The notes below the pieces were generated by a model. The model saw only the letters and a program-made list of their open reading frames with translations, was not told the DNA's origin and made no database searches. A stretch of DNA of 64,000 bases from Vibrio parahaemolyticus (lineage in GTDB: Bacteria; Pseudomonadota; Gammaproteobacteria; Enterobacterales; Vibrionaceae), in contig NZ_UHIL01000001.1 in assembly GCF_900460535.1 (NCBI RefSeq), positions 2,356,001 to 2,420,000 of the forward strand. Reading direction: 5' to 3'. The translations under genes and the position numbers were made by a program. Shown piece by piece: positions 38,985 through 48,434 of the stretch (position 1 is its first letter; each line of letters begins with the position of its first letter).

Positions 38985-40259
38985 TCAATACAAGACAAAG
39001 AACATCAGTGCCCCAACGGCAACACATCCCACCATCACAGGCGTGACCCTAAGCCATAATTTTTTGTCTCCTATCGCGACAACCATACTCATCTTAACAA
39101 TGGTATTGACCGATGCTGCAATTAAGATACCCAACGCGGCGGTGGTTACGCTCAATATTTGGATGCTCTGACGACTGAGCGCCAAGGAAATCGCGTCTAC
39201 ATCCGTAATCCCTGAAAGGGCCGATAAAATTAAGACACCCGCATTACCGAACCACTCAGCTAGCGCATGTGACAGCAGCATAATCACAGCCAGCATCATC
39301 CCAAAAAACAGCGCCGATTGTAGTGCGAGTGGGTTGCTCTGTTTGTTCGATTGTTCGATCTGTTCCACTTCACTCCGCCGCCATATCCACCAAGCAGGCA
39401 AATACAGCGCCGCCATCATGGCCATCACAATCGGCCATAGTAACGAGACAAGTTGAGGATTAATCACAAACAGAATAATCAACAGCCGAGGAAACATGGT
39501 GCCGCAACTCAAGAGTATGCCACTGGCGAGCAATGGGCTGATATTGGCTTGCTCCCGAGAAAGATGGGAAAACTGCAGCGTTAACGCCGTCGAAGAACTT
39601 AAACCTGCAAAAATGGAGGTGAACAATATGCCACGTTTCGCCCCACCGATTTTGATTGCGAAATAGCCCACAAACGAAATACTGGCAATCAATACGACCA
39701 TCCACCAAATCTCGTAAGGGTTAAGAGCGTTCCAAGGGCCATAGGGTTGATTTGGAAGAAGCGGCAATAACACGATGGAGATAATCAGCAACCGGAGCGC
39801 TGCATCCAGCTCGTATTCCTGTAATTTTTGCAACGCTTGGTGAAGTTCTCGTTTGTTGTCGAGCACCACTGCGGTAATCACAGCTGCAGATGCCGCAAGC
39901 ACCGCTTCTCCCGACACCGCTAAACTGCCCAACACAAACGTCACCAACAAGCTAACCACGCCAGTAATACTGATATCGCGACTCTTCTTCTGCTGCATGA
40001 CAAACGCGATACACGCCAATATCACCAACGCAATCAAGGCAAAACCAAGCAATAAAGGAGAATAGAGATCCGCAAGAATCGCGACAAGACCACCAAGTAA
40101 CCCGACGAGAGAGAACGTACGAATACCAGCAACACGACTACCTTCAACACTATTTCGCATCACCCAGCCGCGCTGTGTCCCGATAATCGCACCCAATAGC
40201 AAGGCAATAAGCAGATTCCAGATAAGATGCTCGCCAGTCGCAAACTCGTTGATATCCAT
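38985..40259 (-). CDS. MgtC/SapB and DUF4010 membrane protein
   Basis: A 424-residue inner-membrane protein with about 11 hydrophobic segments. The N-terminal part (about 15-145) has the MgtC/SapB arrangement LLIALLLGAIIGTQRGW...GIRTFSLVGLLGG. The C-terminal part (about 180-400) is DUF4010, with the repeated pattern ISFVGYFAIKIGGAKRGILF and LSGITDVDAISLALSR. MgtC relatives act in magnesium-limited survival, but the role of the MgtC-DUF4010 form is not established. No signal peptide or neighbouring partner is evident. Confidence 0.85.
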   Translation of the reverse strand: MDINEFATGEHLIWNLLIALLLGAIIGTQRGWVMRNSVEGSRVAGIRTFSLVGLLGGLVAILADLYSPLLLGFALIALVILACIAFVMQQKKSRDISITGVVSLLVTFVLGSLAVSGEAVLAASAAVITAVVLDNKRELHQALQKLQEYELDAALRLLIISIVLLPLLPNQPYGPWNALNPYEIWWMVVLIASISFVGYFAIKIGGAKRGILFTSIFAGLSSSTALTLQFSHLSREQANISPLLASGILLSCGTMFPRLLIILFVINPQLVSLLWPIVMAMMAALYLPAWWIWRRSEVEQIEQSNKQSNPLALQSALFFGMMLAVIMLLSHALAEWFGNAGVLILSALSGITDVDAISLALSRQSIQILSVTTAALGILIAASVNTIVKMSMVVAIGDKKLWLRVTPVMVGCVAVGALMFFVLY

Positions 40260-40544
40260 GCATCACCCCGTTAAAAAGCGGTTGTCATATCATTAGTTTA
40301 TTTGAATATTGGTAAGAAGCTGTGACGACAAGAAGATAATCTGAAACTAGCCACCGTTCCTGCCTTACCTGTGGGTCTTGTCCTGGCCTTTAACTATCAC
40401 CAGAGCTCAATAATACAGAACGATTTTCCCTCTCCCGTTCAATTTATCGGCATTATTTTCATATCATCTGAACTTTCTTACGAGAAACTACGTAACGAAG
40501 ATGGAATGCAATTACGCAATCTCACACATAAGTAAGGAATACAT

Positions 40545-40967
40545 ATGAACAACTCCATCAACAACTCATTCCTAAAGTTTGGTTTAGCTGCATGTCTGTT
40601 CAGTTTTTCTGCGTTTAGTTTTTCCTCCCCAAGTATTGAAGGCGCAGATCAAGATATGTCCGCGGGCACGGTAACGGCAAAAATGGCTCATGCTGACGAA
40701 AACGGGTGGATGGTTGTACACCGAACAGACGAATCGATGAAGCCAGGCCCCGTGATCGGCTATGCTCCGCTTAAAATGGGACAAAATGAGAACGTGAATG
40801 CAATTTTGATGGAACCGGTTGAGTCTGGTGACATGCTGATGCTAATGGTCCACGGAGAAAAAGGTGGAATGAAAACGGGCGTATTTGAGTACTCACTCGG
40901 AGCCAAAGAAGATGGCCCAGTAAAGGTTGACGGTAAGTTGGTGATGGACATCGTCCGCGCTAAATAA
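40545..40967 (+). CDS. Small secreted protein resembling the DUF7282 domain
   Basis: The 140-residue product has a signal peptide (about 1-28, FGLAACLFSFSAFSFSS) and should be periplasmic or secreted. The mature part reads NGWMVVHRTDESMKPGPVIGYAP, NVNAILMEPVESGDMLMLMVH and KEDGPVKVDGKLVMDIV; the order 'GW-VVH ... vIGyap ... MlH ... dGPv-vdGk-V' recalls the DUF7282 domain best known from halophilic archaea and some bacteria. Function is unknown. AAGGAA lies ten bases before the ATG. It has its own terminator and no operon partner. Confidence 0.72.
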   Translation: MNNSINNSFLKFGLAACLFSFSAFSFSSPSIEGADQDMSAGTVTAKMAHADENGWMVVHRTDESMKPGPVIGYAPLKMGQNENVNAILMEPVESGDMLMLMVHGEKGGMKTGVFEYSLGAKEDGPVKVDGKLVMDIVRAK

Positions 40968-41020
40968 GGCGAGCATATATTTAAAAATTGCCCCTACTGG
41001 TCCTAGTACTTAGCGTAAAT

Positions 41021-41059
41021 AAAAGCCCTTAACAACGCAGTTCGTCGTTAAGGGCTTTT
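41021..41059. terminator. Bidirectional terminator
   Basis: AAAAGCCCTTAAC and GTTAAGGGCTTTT form a long stem, extended inside by ACG/CGT, between the small secreted protein gene and the convergent yqjG. Confidence 0.9.
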
Positions 41060-41081
41060 GTATTGGATGAACCGTTACAAA

Positions 41082-42029
41082 CTAACCGATCATTTCTCTT
41101 TGGTGAGGAGAACTAAAGTCTAAATCAGGCCCTTTAGGCACCACTTGCGTTGGATTAATCCCTGTGTGACTGAAGTAATAATGGCGCTTAATATGATAGA
41201 AATCGGTGGTATCGGCGATACCGTCAATCTGATACAACTCTTTCAGATAACCCTGAATATTGACGTAATCGGCAATGCGTTGTTTATTACACTTGAAGTG
41301 CCCAACGTACACGGCATCAAAACGCACTAACGTGGTGAACAAACGCCAATCGGCTTCCGTAATTTTATTGCCTGCTAGATAGCGATGGGTCGCCAGATGG
41401 GCATCAATTTTATCTAAGGCCGAAAACAATGATTCAAAAGCCTCTTCATACGCTTCTTGTGAAGTAGCAAAACCGCAACGGTACACCCCATTATTCACGT
41501 TTGGATAGATGTAATCATTCCATTCATCAATCACACCGCGTAGTGGCTCGGGATAATAATCGTCATGATTGCCCGTGAGATCGTTAAATGCGGAGTTAAA
41601 CATACGAATGATCTCTGACGATTCATTCGACACGATGGTGTTGGTCTTTTTGTCCCATAAAACTGGCACCGTAACACGCCCTGTGTAGTCGGGTTTCGCT
41701 TGAGTGTAGATTTGGTGCATACGTGTATGACCAAACAGCGGCTCGGGTAAACCCATTTGCCAACCTTGACTGAGCATATCAGGGCAAACAACCGTCACAT
41801 CAATGTGTGGCTCTAGACCTTTCAACTTACGGAAGATAAGCGTTCGATGTGCCCAAGGACACGCGAGAGAAACGTACAAATGGTAACGGCCAGATTCTGG
41901 TTGGAATACCGCCTCTGAATCATTTTTAATCCAGTCACGAAATCCAGCGTCTTCACGAACGAACTTCCCGCCATTCGCTTTTGTGTCATACCACACATCG
42001 TGCCATACGCCTTCGACCAACTTACCCAT
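41082..42029 (-). CDS. yqjG: Glutathionyl-hydroquinone reductase YqjG
   Basis: This Xi-class glutathione transferase reduces glutathionyl-hydroquinones. The 315 residues have the catalytic Cys57 in LACPWAHRTLIFRKLKG, the substrate region WDKKTNTIVSNESSEIIRMFN with the cis-proline and ESSE glutathione contacts, and the C-terminal helical domain with LAGNKITEADWRLF. Length equals that of the family (about 330). A single gene; its terminator is shared with the convergent upstream gene. The identification is firm at family level. Confidence 0.93.
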   Translation of the reverse strand: MGKLVEGVWHDVWYDTKANGGKFVREDAGFRDWIKNDSEAVFQPESGRYHLYVSLACPWAHRTLIFRKLKGLEPHIDVTVVCPDMLSQGWQMGLPEPLFGHTRMHQIYTQAKPDYTGRVTVPVLWDKKTNTIVSNESSEIIRMFNSAFNDLTGNHDDYYPEPLRGVIDEWNDYIYPNVNNGVYRCGFATSQEAYEEAFESLFSALDKIDAHLATHRYLAGNKITEADWRLFTTLVRFDAVYVGHFKCNKQRIADYVNIQGYLKELYQIDGIADTTDFYHIKRHYYFSHTGINPTQVVPKGPDLDFSSPHQREMIG

Positions 42030-42166
42030 GATTGCTCTCCTATTTCTTATGTCTCCCTTTATATTAGAGATTCATAAGAAACAGAAAATCATCACGCTTA
42101 GGACATCTTGTTCAAGAAATTCGAATGAGCATTGAAATTCATGTTCAAAGAAAATGAGCATAAAAA

Positions 42167-42197
42167 AAGCGCGACCCTAGTAAAAGGAATCGCGCTT
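42167..42197 (-). terminator. opp operon terminator
   Basis: On the minus strand AAGCGCGA and TCGCGCTT pair across a 15-base loop and are followed by TTTTT, 45 bases after oppF. Confidence 0.82.
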
Positions 42198-42241
42198 AAG
42201 CCCGTCACAGGCTGAATTTACTTAACCTAACATTTGGTTGG

Positions 42242-43234
42242 TTACACGCTCACGTGAATACAAGAAACCGCGTGAATGTCTGTACCTTCAATCGTAGGTT
42301 TGGTTTTTGCACACTCTTCTGTCGCTTGAGGGCAACGAGTACGGAACACACAACCTGAAGGAGGATTGATTGGTGATGGCAGATCCCCTTCCAACATTTG
42401 GATGGTTTTATTGCGTTCTAACTCTGGGTCTGGGATTGGAACCGCCGACATCAGCGCACGCGTATAAGGGTGCTTAGGGTCTGCAAATAGCGCATCCGCT
42501 TCGCCTAACTCTACCGCGTTACCCAAATACATCACGAGAACACGATCAGAGATATGTTTCACCACTGACAAATCGTGCGCAATAAACACCAAAGAAAGTC
42601 CTAGCTCTTTTTGCAGCTCTTTCAGAAGGTTAACAACTTGAGCCTGAATCGATACGTCTAGCGCCGAAACTGGTTCGTCACAGATGATCATTTTTGGCTT
42701 AAGGATAAGTGCGCGTGCGATACCGATACGCTGACACTGACCACCTGAGAATTCATGCGGGTAACGGTTGATTACGTTTGGCAATAGACCAACTTTCGCC
42801 ATCATCTCTTTAACGCGGTCTTTCACTTCTTGCTTAGACAGTTCTGGATAGAATGTTTCTAGCGGCTCAGCGATGATGTCGCCAACCGTCATACGCGGGT
42901 TAAGAGAAGCCAAAGGATCTTGGAAAATCATCTGGATTTCTTTACGTGTTTCACGGCGCTGTACATCTTTCATTTTTGTGAGGTCTTGGCCTAACCAAAC
43001 CACTTCGCCATCGGTCGCTTCAACAAGTCCAATGATGGCACGTGCGAAGGTCGATTTACCACAACCTGACTCACCTACTACGCCAAGCGTTTCCCCTTCG
43101 TAGAGGCGCACATTTACGCCATCTACCGCTTTTAGGCTAGAAGGTTTTGACCAAGGCCACGCTGATTTCGATGCGATGCTGAAGTGAACTTTCAGATCAG
43201 ATACATCCAGAATTAACTTTTTATCTGCGCTCAT
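42242..43234 (-). CDS. oppF: Oligopeptide ABC transporter ATP-binding protein OppF
   Basis: OppF is one of the two ATPases of the oligopeptide importer. The 330 residues have Walker A GESGCGKS (about 62), the signature FSGGQCQRIGIARAL, Walker B MIICDEPVSALDV and a C-terminal oligo-HPY domain with CVFRTRCPQATEECAK (an Fe-S-like Cys cluster). The ATG overlaps the oppD stop as ATGA, so the two are translationally coupled. The frame is open for six more codons upstream, inside oppD. Last gene of oppABCDF, with the terminator after it. Confidence 0.96.
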   Translation of the reverse strand: MSADKKLILDVSDLKVHFSIASKSAWPWSKPSSLKAVDGVNVRLYEGETLGVVGESGCGKSTFARAIIGLVEATDGEVVWLGQDLTKMKDVQRRETRKEIQMIFQDPLASLNPRMTVGDIIAEPLETFYPELSKQEVKDRVKEMMAKVGLLPNVINRYPHEFSGGQCQRIGIARALILKPKMIICDEPVSALDVSIQAQVVNLLKELQKELGLSLVFIAHDLSVVKHISDRVLVMYLGNAVELGEADALFADPKHPYTRALMSAVPIPDPELERNKTIQMLEGDLPSPINPPSGCVFRTRCPQATEECAKTKPTIEGTDIHAVSCIHVSV

Positions 43235-44202
43235 TTGTTCCAAGCCTCCCATTCAGAAAAACATGCACGCTGACGACCATCACCAAATGGCGTCAAGATT
43301 GGTGCTTCACGCTTACAGCGGTCCATCACACGATGACAACGCTCTTGGTAAGGGCAGCCCGGTGGTAGACGCAGTAAGTTTGGTGGATTGCCAGGAATGG
43401 TTGGCAGAATTTCGCCTTCTGTATCCAGACGAGGGATCGCCTTTAACAGACCTTCCGCATAAGGGTGGCTTGGGTTGTAGAAAATTTCGTTTACGTTGCC
43501 GTACTCCATCGTACGACCTGCGTACATCACAAGCACTTTGTCACATGAACCAGCAACAACACCTAGGTCGTGGGTGATCATAATGATTGCCGTGTTGAAC
43601 TCGGATTTCAGCTCGTTCAACAAGTCCATGATCTGTGCCTGAACGGTTACGTCCAACGCGGTTGTTGGTTCATCAGCAATAAGCAGTTTAGGACGGCACA
43701 ATAGCGCCATCGCAATCATTACACGCTGACGCATACCGCCTGAGAACTCGTGCGGATACATGGTAATACGCTTACGTGCTTCAGGGATTTTTACTGCTTC
43801 CAGCATGCGAACAGATTCTTCAAACGCTTCTGATTTTCCCATGCCTTTATGCAGCATCAACACTTCCATCAGTTGATCGCTCACTTTCATGTATGGGTTT
43901 AGCGAGGTCATCGGATCTTGGAAGATCATCGCGATCTGTTCTGCACGAACTTTGTTCAGCTCTTTTTCTGGAAGGTTAAGAATTTCTCGACCTTCAAATT
44001 TCGCACTGCCTGAGATCTTGCCGTTTTTCGCCAGTAGACCCATGATTGCGAATACAGTTTGTGATTTACCTGAACCAGATTCACCCACGATACCGAGAGT
44101 TTCGCCCTGCTTCAGAGAGAAGTTCAAATCGTTTACTGCGGTTACGATACCATCTTGGGTGGCAAATTCGACACGCAGATCTTTGACATCTAATAAGCTC
44201 AT
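43231..44202 (-). CDS. oppD: Oligopeptide ABC transporter ATP-binding protein OppD
   Basis: Second ATPase of the Opp importer, 323 residues: Walker A GESGSGKS (about 40), Q-loop FQDPMTSLNP, signature FSGGMRQRVMIAMAL, Walker B LLIADEPTTALDV and the C-terminal oligo-HPY region with CPYQERCHRVMDRC. Two adjacent ATG codons follow AAGGA; I use the second. It lies 27 bases after oppC and overlaps oppF by four. Confidence 0.96.
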   Translation of the reverse strand: MSLLDVKDLRVEFATQDGIVTAVNDLNFSLKQGETLGIVGESGSGKSQTVFAIMGLLAKNGKISGSAKFEGREILNLPEKELNKVRAEQIAMIFQDPMTSLNPYMKVSDQLMEVLMLHKGMGKSEAFEESVRMLEAVKIPEARKRITMYPHEFSGGMRQRVMIAMALLCRPKLLIADEPTTALDVTVQAQIMDLLNELKSEFNTAIIMITHDLGVVAGSCDKVLVMYAGRTMEYGNVNEIFYNPSHPYAEGLLKAIPRLDTEGEILPTIPGNPPNLLRLPPGCPYQERCHRVMDRCKREAPILTPFGDGRQRACFSEWEAWNK

Positions 44203-44229
44203 CATTGCTTCCTTAATCTTATCTTTTAA

Positions 44230-45132
44230 TTATCTGTCTTTTGGATCCAGCGCGTCGCGCAGGCCGTCACCAACGTAGTTGAAGCAGAATAGAGTCACAA
44301 CCATGAACGCCGCTGGGAATGCCAACTGCCAAATTGCTACTTCCATTGTCTGTGCACCTTCTTGTAGAAGTGCGCCCCAACTTGTCATTGGTTCCTGAAC
44401 ACCAAGACCAAGGAATGATAGGAATGATTCGGTCAGAATCATGCTCGGAATTAGAAGCGTAGAGTAAACCGCTACAATACCTAATACGTTCGGTACAATA
44501 TGGCGAGTAATGATCTTCCAATTACTTACACCACAAACATGCGCCGCTTCGATGAACTCTTTACTACGTAGGCTGAGTGTCTGACCACGTACGATACGCG
44601 CCATATCCAGCCAGGCGATTGCACCAATCGCAACGAAGATAAGAATGATGTTACGGCCGAAGAAGGTAACAAGTACGATAACTAGGAACATGAACGGTAC
44701 AGCGTACAAGATTTCTAGAATACGCATCATAATGCGGTCAACTTTACCGCCAATGAAGCCAGAAGCCGCACCGTAAAGTGTACCAATCAATACCGCTACG
44801 AATGCACCCATCACGCCAACCATTAGCGAGATACGGCCGCCGATTAGAGTACGTACGTACAAATCTCGGCCTAGACTGTCGGTACCAAACCAATGTTCAG
44901 AGTTTGGCGCAACGTGCATTGCATACCAGTCAGTATCGTCAAACGCGTAAGGAGCGATCATCGGCAGAACAATTACCGCCAACGTCATTAAAACAAGAAT
45001 AAATAAGCTCACCATCGCCGCTTTGTTACGCATAAAGCGGATACGAGCATCTTGCCAAAGACTGCGACCTTCAATCTCTAAGTTCTCAGAGAATTTTTCA
45101 ATCGCTTCTAGGTTTTCTTTTTTCGTCAACAT
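44230..45132 (-). CDS. oppC: Oligopeptide ABC transporter permease OppC
   Basis: Inner-membrane permease of 300 residues with an N-terminal cytoplasmic stretch, a first helix near 35-60 and five more after residue 95. The permease signature around 215-235 (VCGVSNWKIITRHIVPNVLG, containing the EAA-type loop) contacts an ATPase. A TTG two codons upstream is an alternative start; the ATG at 45130-45132 is eight bases from GGGAAG. It follows oppB by 15 bases. Confidence 0.95.
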   Translation of the reverse strand: MLTKKENLEAIEKFSENLEIEGRSLWQDARIRFMRNKAAMVSLFILVLMTLAVIVLPMIAPYAFDDTDWYAMHVAPNSEHWFGTDSLGRDLYVRTLIGGRISLMVGVMGAFVAVLIGTLYGAASGFIGGKVDRIMMRILEILYAVPFMFLVIVLVTFFGRNIILIFVAIGAIAWLDMARIVRGQTLSLRSKEFIEAAHVCGVSNWKIITRHIVPNVLGIVAVYSTLLIPSMILTESFLSFLGLGVQEPMTSWGALLQEGAQTMEVAIWQLAFPAAFMVVTLFCFNYVGDGLRDALDPKDR

Positions 45133-45147
45133 AACCAAACTTCCCTG

Positions 45148-46068
45148 TTAGTAGCGAATTTTCGGGTCAATCATTGCAAGTAGAATATCTACAATCGCGT
45201 TGAATAAGATAAATAGGAAACCAATCAGAATGGTTACACCCATTACTAGCGAGTAGTCACGGTTAAATGCAGCGTTAACGAATAGCTTACCGATGCCCGG
45301 CAAACCAAAGATGGTTTCGATAACAACAGAACCCGTGATGATGCCTACGAAAGCAGGACCCATGTATGAAACAACAGGAAGAAGTGCTGGTTTAAGAGCA
45401 TGTTTGATGATGATGTAACGGTAACTCAGACCTTTAGCACGAGCGGTGCGGATAAAGTTACTGTTTAGTGTCTCAATCATTGAACCGCGAGTAATACGGG
45501 CAAACGTTGCAACGTAAAGCAATGACATACCAATAACCGGCAACACTAAAAACTGCCAGCTACCATCTTGCCAACCACCCGCAGGGAAAATGTGCCAATG
45601 TAGAGAGAATAGGTAAATCAGAGCTGGTGCCAATACGAACGACGGCATAACCACACCAAGCATCGCGGTCGACATTATGGTGTAGTCAACCCACGTATTC
45701 TGCTTGAGAGCCGCTATCGTCCCGACCGTCACGCCCATGATCAACGTAAAGATGAAGGCGATAAAACCCACTTTCGCTGACACTGGCAGAGCAACGGCGA
45801 TCAACTCGTTTACGGTGTAATCTAGGTATTTAAACGATGGACCAAAATCACCTTGCAGAACGTTGGTCAAATACGTTGTGTATTGCTCGAATACTGGCTT
45901 ATCAAGGCCGTATTTCGCTTCAATGTTCGCCATAACTTCTGGCGGTAGTGGACGTTCTGTCGAGAAAGGGTTTCCCGGTGCAAAACGCATAAGAAAGAAA
46001 GATACGGTGATCAAAACCAACATTGTTGGGATCGCCTCAAATATCCTTTTTGCGATGAATTTAAGCAT
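45148..46068 (-). CDS. oppB: Oligopeptide ABC transporter permease OppB
   Basis: Inner-membrane permease of 306 residues with six hydrophobic segments. The N-terminus MLKFIAKRIFEAIPTMLVLI and the motif FLMRFAPGNPF are typical of OppB/DppB; the EAA-type loop lies around ARAKGLSYRYIIIKHALKPA. It is separated from oppA by 132 bases that include a weak hairpin, which may explain why the binding protein is made in excess over the permeases. Confidence 0.96.
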   Translation of the reverse strand: MLKFIAKRIFEAIPTMLVLITVSFFLMRFAPGNPFSTERPLPPEVMANIEAKYGLDKPVFEQYTTYLTNVLQGDFGPSFKYLDYTVNELIAVALPVSAKVGFIAFIFTLIMGVTVGTIAALKQNTWVDYTIMSTAMLGVVMPSFVLAPALIYLFSLHWHIFPAGGWQDGSWQFLVLPVIGMSLLYVATFARITRGSMIETLNSNFIRTARAKGLSYRYIIIKHALKPALLPVVSYMGPAFVGIITGSVVIETIFGLPGIGKLFVNAAFNRDYSLVMGVTILIGFLFILFNAIVDILLAMIDPKIRY

Positions 46069-46111
46069 AAACTCACTCTTTCAGTCTGTGACAATTTAAA
46101 TGAAAAAGAAT

Positions 46112-46131
46112 AGTCCGATTTATTTTGGACT
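46112..46131 (-). terminator. Weak hairpin between oppA and oppB
   Basis: On the minus strand AGTCC and GGACT pair across ten bases and are followed by ATTCTTTTTC. With only five stem pairs it is at most a partial terminator that would leave some transcripts to continue into oppB. Confidence 0.4.
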
Positions 46132-46200
46132 GAACATAGGCGCTACATGCAATTTCTCACATGCAGAGCCTAATTTTTATAGTTCTATCTGATTGAAGAT

Positions 46201-47874
46201 TTACTCAGTGATGTAGAGATCTTTAGAGTAGATCTTTTCTTCCGCGTTGTTTGATGGGAAGCCACCCACTTTCGTAGATAGTAGACGTGATTTCACGTAC
46301 TGGTAGATAGGTGCAATTGGCATATCCTTCGCCATTAGCTTCTCTGCTTCTAGGTAAAGCGCCTGACGCTCTTCGTTTGACGTAGAGCTGAACGCTTTAT
46401 TCATAATTGCATCATATTCTTTGCTGTCGTAGTGAATACCACCAGTGGTGTTGTTGCTCATCATTAGAGTCAAGAATGACGAAGCTTCGTTGTAGTCACC
46501 ACACCAACCAGCACGAGCAACTTCGAAGTTACCTGAGTCTTTTGTTGATAGGTATGTTTTCCACTCTTGGTTTTCTAGCGTTACGTCTAGACCAAGTGTT
46601 TTCTTCCACATAGAGCCTAGAGCAACCGCAATTTTCTTGTGGTTCTCAGACGTGTTGTAAAGAAGGTTAAACTTAAGTGGATTATCTGCACCGTAGCCTG
46701 CTTCTTCCAATAGACGAGCCGCTTCTGCGTTACGCTCTTCTTGCGTCATTTTGCCGTAAGCAGGAATTTCTGGGTTGAAACCTGCTGTGATTTCTGGCGT
46801 TAGGAAGTAAGCTGGTTTTTGACCTTGAGCTAAAATCGCATCAGTTACGATGTTACGGTCAATCGCGTAAGAGATAGCTTGGCGAACACGTACATCATCA
46901 AACGGAGCTTTCTTCGTGTTGAAGATGTAGTAGTAAGTACATAGGTTACCCGTCACAGATACTTCTTGTGGGTGCTCTTTCTTCAGACGCTTGAAGTGCT
47001 CTGTTGGCAGTTCGTTCGTGAAGTCGATTTCACCCGCTAGGAAGCGGTTCATTTCTGCAACTTGGTTTTCAATCGGTAGGAAAGTAACTTTCTCTAGTGT
47101 GGTGTTTTCGTTGTCCCAGTATTGCTCGTTACGCTTCAATACTAGACGCTCGTTCACAACCCAGTTGTCAACAACATAAGCACCGTTACCAACAAAGTTC
47201 TCTGGCTTCGTCCATTGCTCGCCGAACTTCTCTACTGTCGCTTGGTGAACAGGTTTCACTGTTGTGTGGCCCATCATCATCACGAAGTAAGGTACAGCTG
47301 TATCTAGCTCTACCACTAGAGTGTGGTCATCCACAGCTTTAACACCCAGCTCGCTCTTGTCTTTTTTGCCAGCAACGATGTCTTTCGCATTCTTCATCTT
47401 GGTGTATTCCATGTACCAAGCGTATGGAGAAGCCGTTGCAGGGTCGACAGCACGTTGGAAACTGTAAACGAAGTCACCTGCTGTTACAGGATCGCCGTTT
47501 GACCATTTCGCGTCTTTGCGTAGGTGGAAAGTGTATGTTTTGTTGTCTTCAGTTTCCCAAGACTCTGCAACACCTGGGATAGTGTTACCGTCTGCGTCTT
47601 GGTTTACTAGGCCTTCAAGTAGGTCGCGAATCACGTGAGATTCAGGAACACCTTGAGATTTGTGAGGGTCTATTGTCGCAACTTCTGTACCGTTACCACG
47701 CACCAATTCTTGAACTGCTGCTAGTTTCGGTTCTGAAGAATCAGTTTTTGCTTCTGGTGCAGGTGCCGGCTGAGCCGCCTGTTTTTCTTCTGGCTTATTG
47801 TCGCCACAACCCGCTAGGGCAAGAGAAAGACCAGCACCAATAAATAAAGCGCGCGTGATTTTATTCTTATACAT
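46201..47874 (-). CDS. oppA: Oligopeptide-binding protein OppA (predicted lipoprotein)
   Basis: OppA captures peptides in the periplasm for OppBCDF. The 557 residues begin with a signal sequence whose end SLALAGC puts a lipobox Cys at 23, followed by a flexible Pro/Ala/Glu linker (about 25-55), so the protein is probably lipid-anchored, unlike soluble E. coli OppA. The SBP_bac_5 fold follows, with VATIDPHKSQGVPESHVIRD and a conserved YTFHLRKDAKWSNGDPVTAGD segment. The start is the ATG at 47872-47874 with GGAG nine bases before; ten further upstream codons are open. Confidence 0.94.
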   Translation of the reverse strand: MYKNKITRALFIGAGLSLALAGCGDNKPEEKQAAQPAPAPEAKTDSSEPKLAAVQELVRGNGTEVATIDPHKSQGVPESHVIRDLLEGLVNQDADGNTIPGVAESWETEDNKTYTFHLRKDAKWSNGDPVTAGDFVYSFQRAVDPATASPYAWYMEYTKMKNAKDIVAGKKDKSELGVKAVDDHTLVVELDTAVPYFVMMMGHTTVKPVHQATVEKFGEQWTKPENFVGNGAYVVDNWVVNERLVLKRNEQYWDNENTTLEKVTFLPIENQVAEMNRFLAGEIDFTNELPTEHFKRLKKEHPQEVSVTGNLCTYYYIFNTKKAPFDDVRVRQAISYAIDRNIVTDAILAQGQKPAYFLTPEITAGFNPEIPAYGKMTQEERNAEAARLLEEAGYGADNPLKFNLLYNTSENHKKIAVALGSMWKKTLGLDVTLENQEWKTYLSTKDSGNFEVARAGWCGDYNEASSFLTLMMSNNTTGGIHYDSKEYDAIMNKAFSSTSNEERQALYLEAEKLMAKDMPIAPIYQYVKSRLLSTKVGGFPSNNAEEKIYSKDLYITE

Positions 47875-48434
47875 GCGTAAAACTCCAAGTTTTTTCGTTA
47901 GCATCCATGACTTCTCTATAAGGGACTGGAACGGTCAGCGTTTTAGATTTTTTTAGTGCACTTTCTGAGCACAAAAGCCTAAAACCTTACAGAGACTGCG
48001 GCACACATTAGCAATCATTGAAGTAATTTGCCATAAAAATGTAGCAAAAAAACTAATAATTCTGTAATAACCGCACATATCTAGCAATAAACTCCAATAC
48101 AAAAGCATTCACTAGTAAAATGAAGACTGTAACTGACATTTATCAGCCAAAACTTTCGATTACTCTGAATTTAAACTATTTGATAGCATCTTATGCTAGA
48201 TATTTGCATATTATTTAACATTTGTGACAAACGAAGTCTAACAAATAATCGTTTATATATTGCTCGATATTTTTTATTGTGAACAATGTCACCGAGATAA
48301 AACACGGGTGTTTTCGAAGATAAGAATCGCAGTATTGAACCGTTTCAATATGGTTGAACAAATCGCGAAATACAAAAAAGCTAAGTGCGATTAACACTTA
48401 GCTTTTTATTTTTTGTCAAAACGAGTGGCTGGTT
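47875..48434. other. 560-base oppA upstream region
   Basis: This stretch holds the oppA promoter and probably a long oppA leader, plus the moaE terminator at its right end. It is very AT-rich and has no coding frame I would support. I looked for a structured leader or small RNA and found only the terminal hairpin at 48375-48407, which has T runs on both strands. Confidence 0.5.
48375..48407. terminator. Terminator downstream of moaE
   Basis: AAAAAGCTAAGTG and CACTTAGCTTTTT form a 13-bp stem. T runs follow on both strands, so it can end moaABCDE on minus and any plus-strand transcript from the oppA upstream region. Confidence 0.88.

Noticed and set aside
46141..46175. Possible second hairpin in the oppA-oppB gap around the ACATGC repeats
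   Set aside because: The matching segments are direct repeats of a short self-complementary word, not a stem of useful length.
48215..48397. A 60-codon minus-strand frame upstream of oppA
   Set aside because: It starts inside the moaE terminator hairpin region and lacks a ribosome site.
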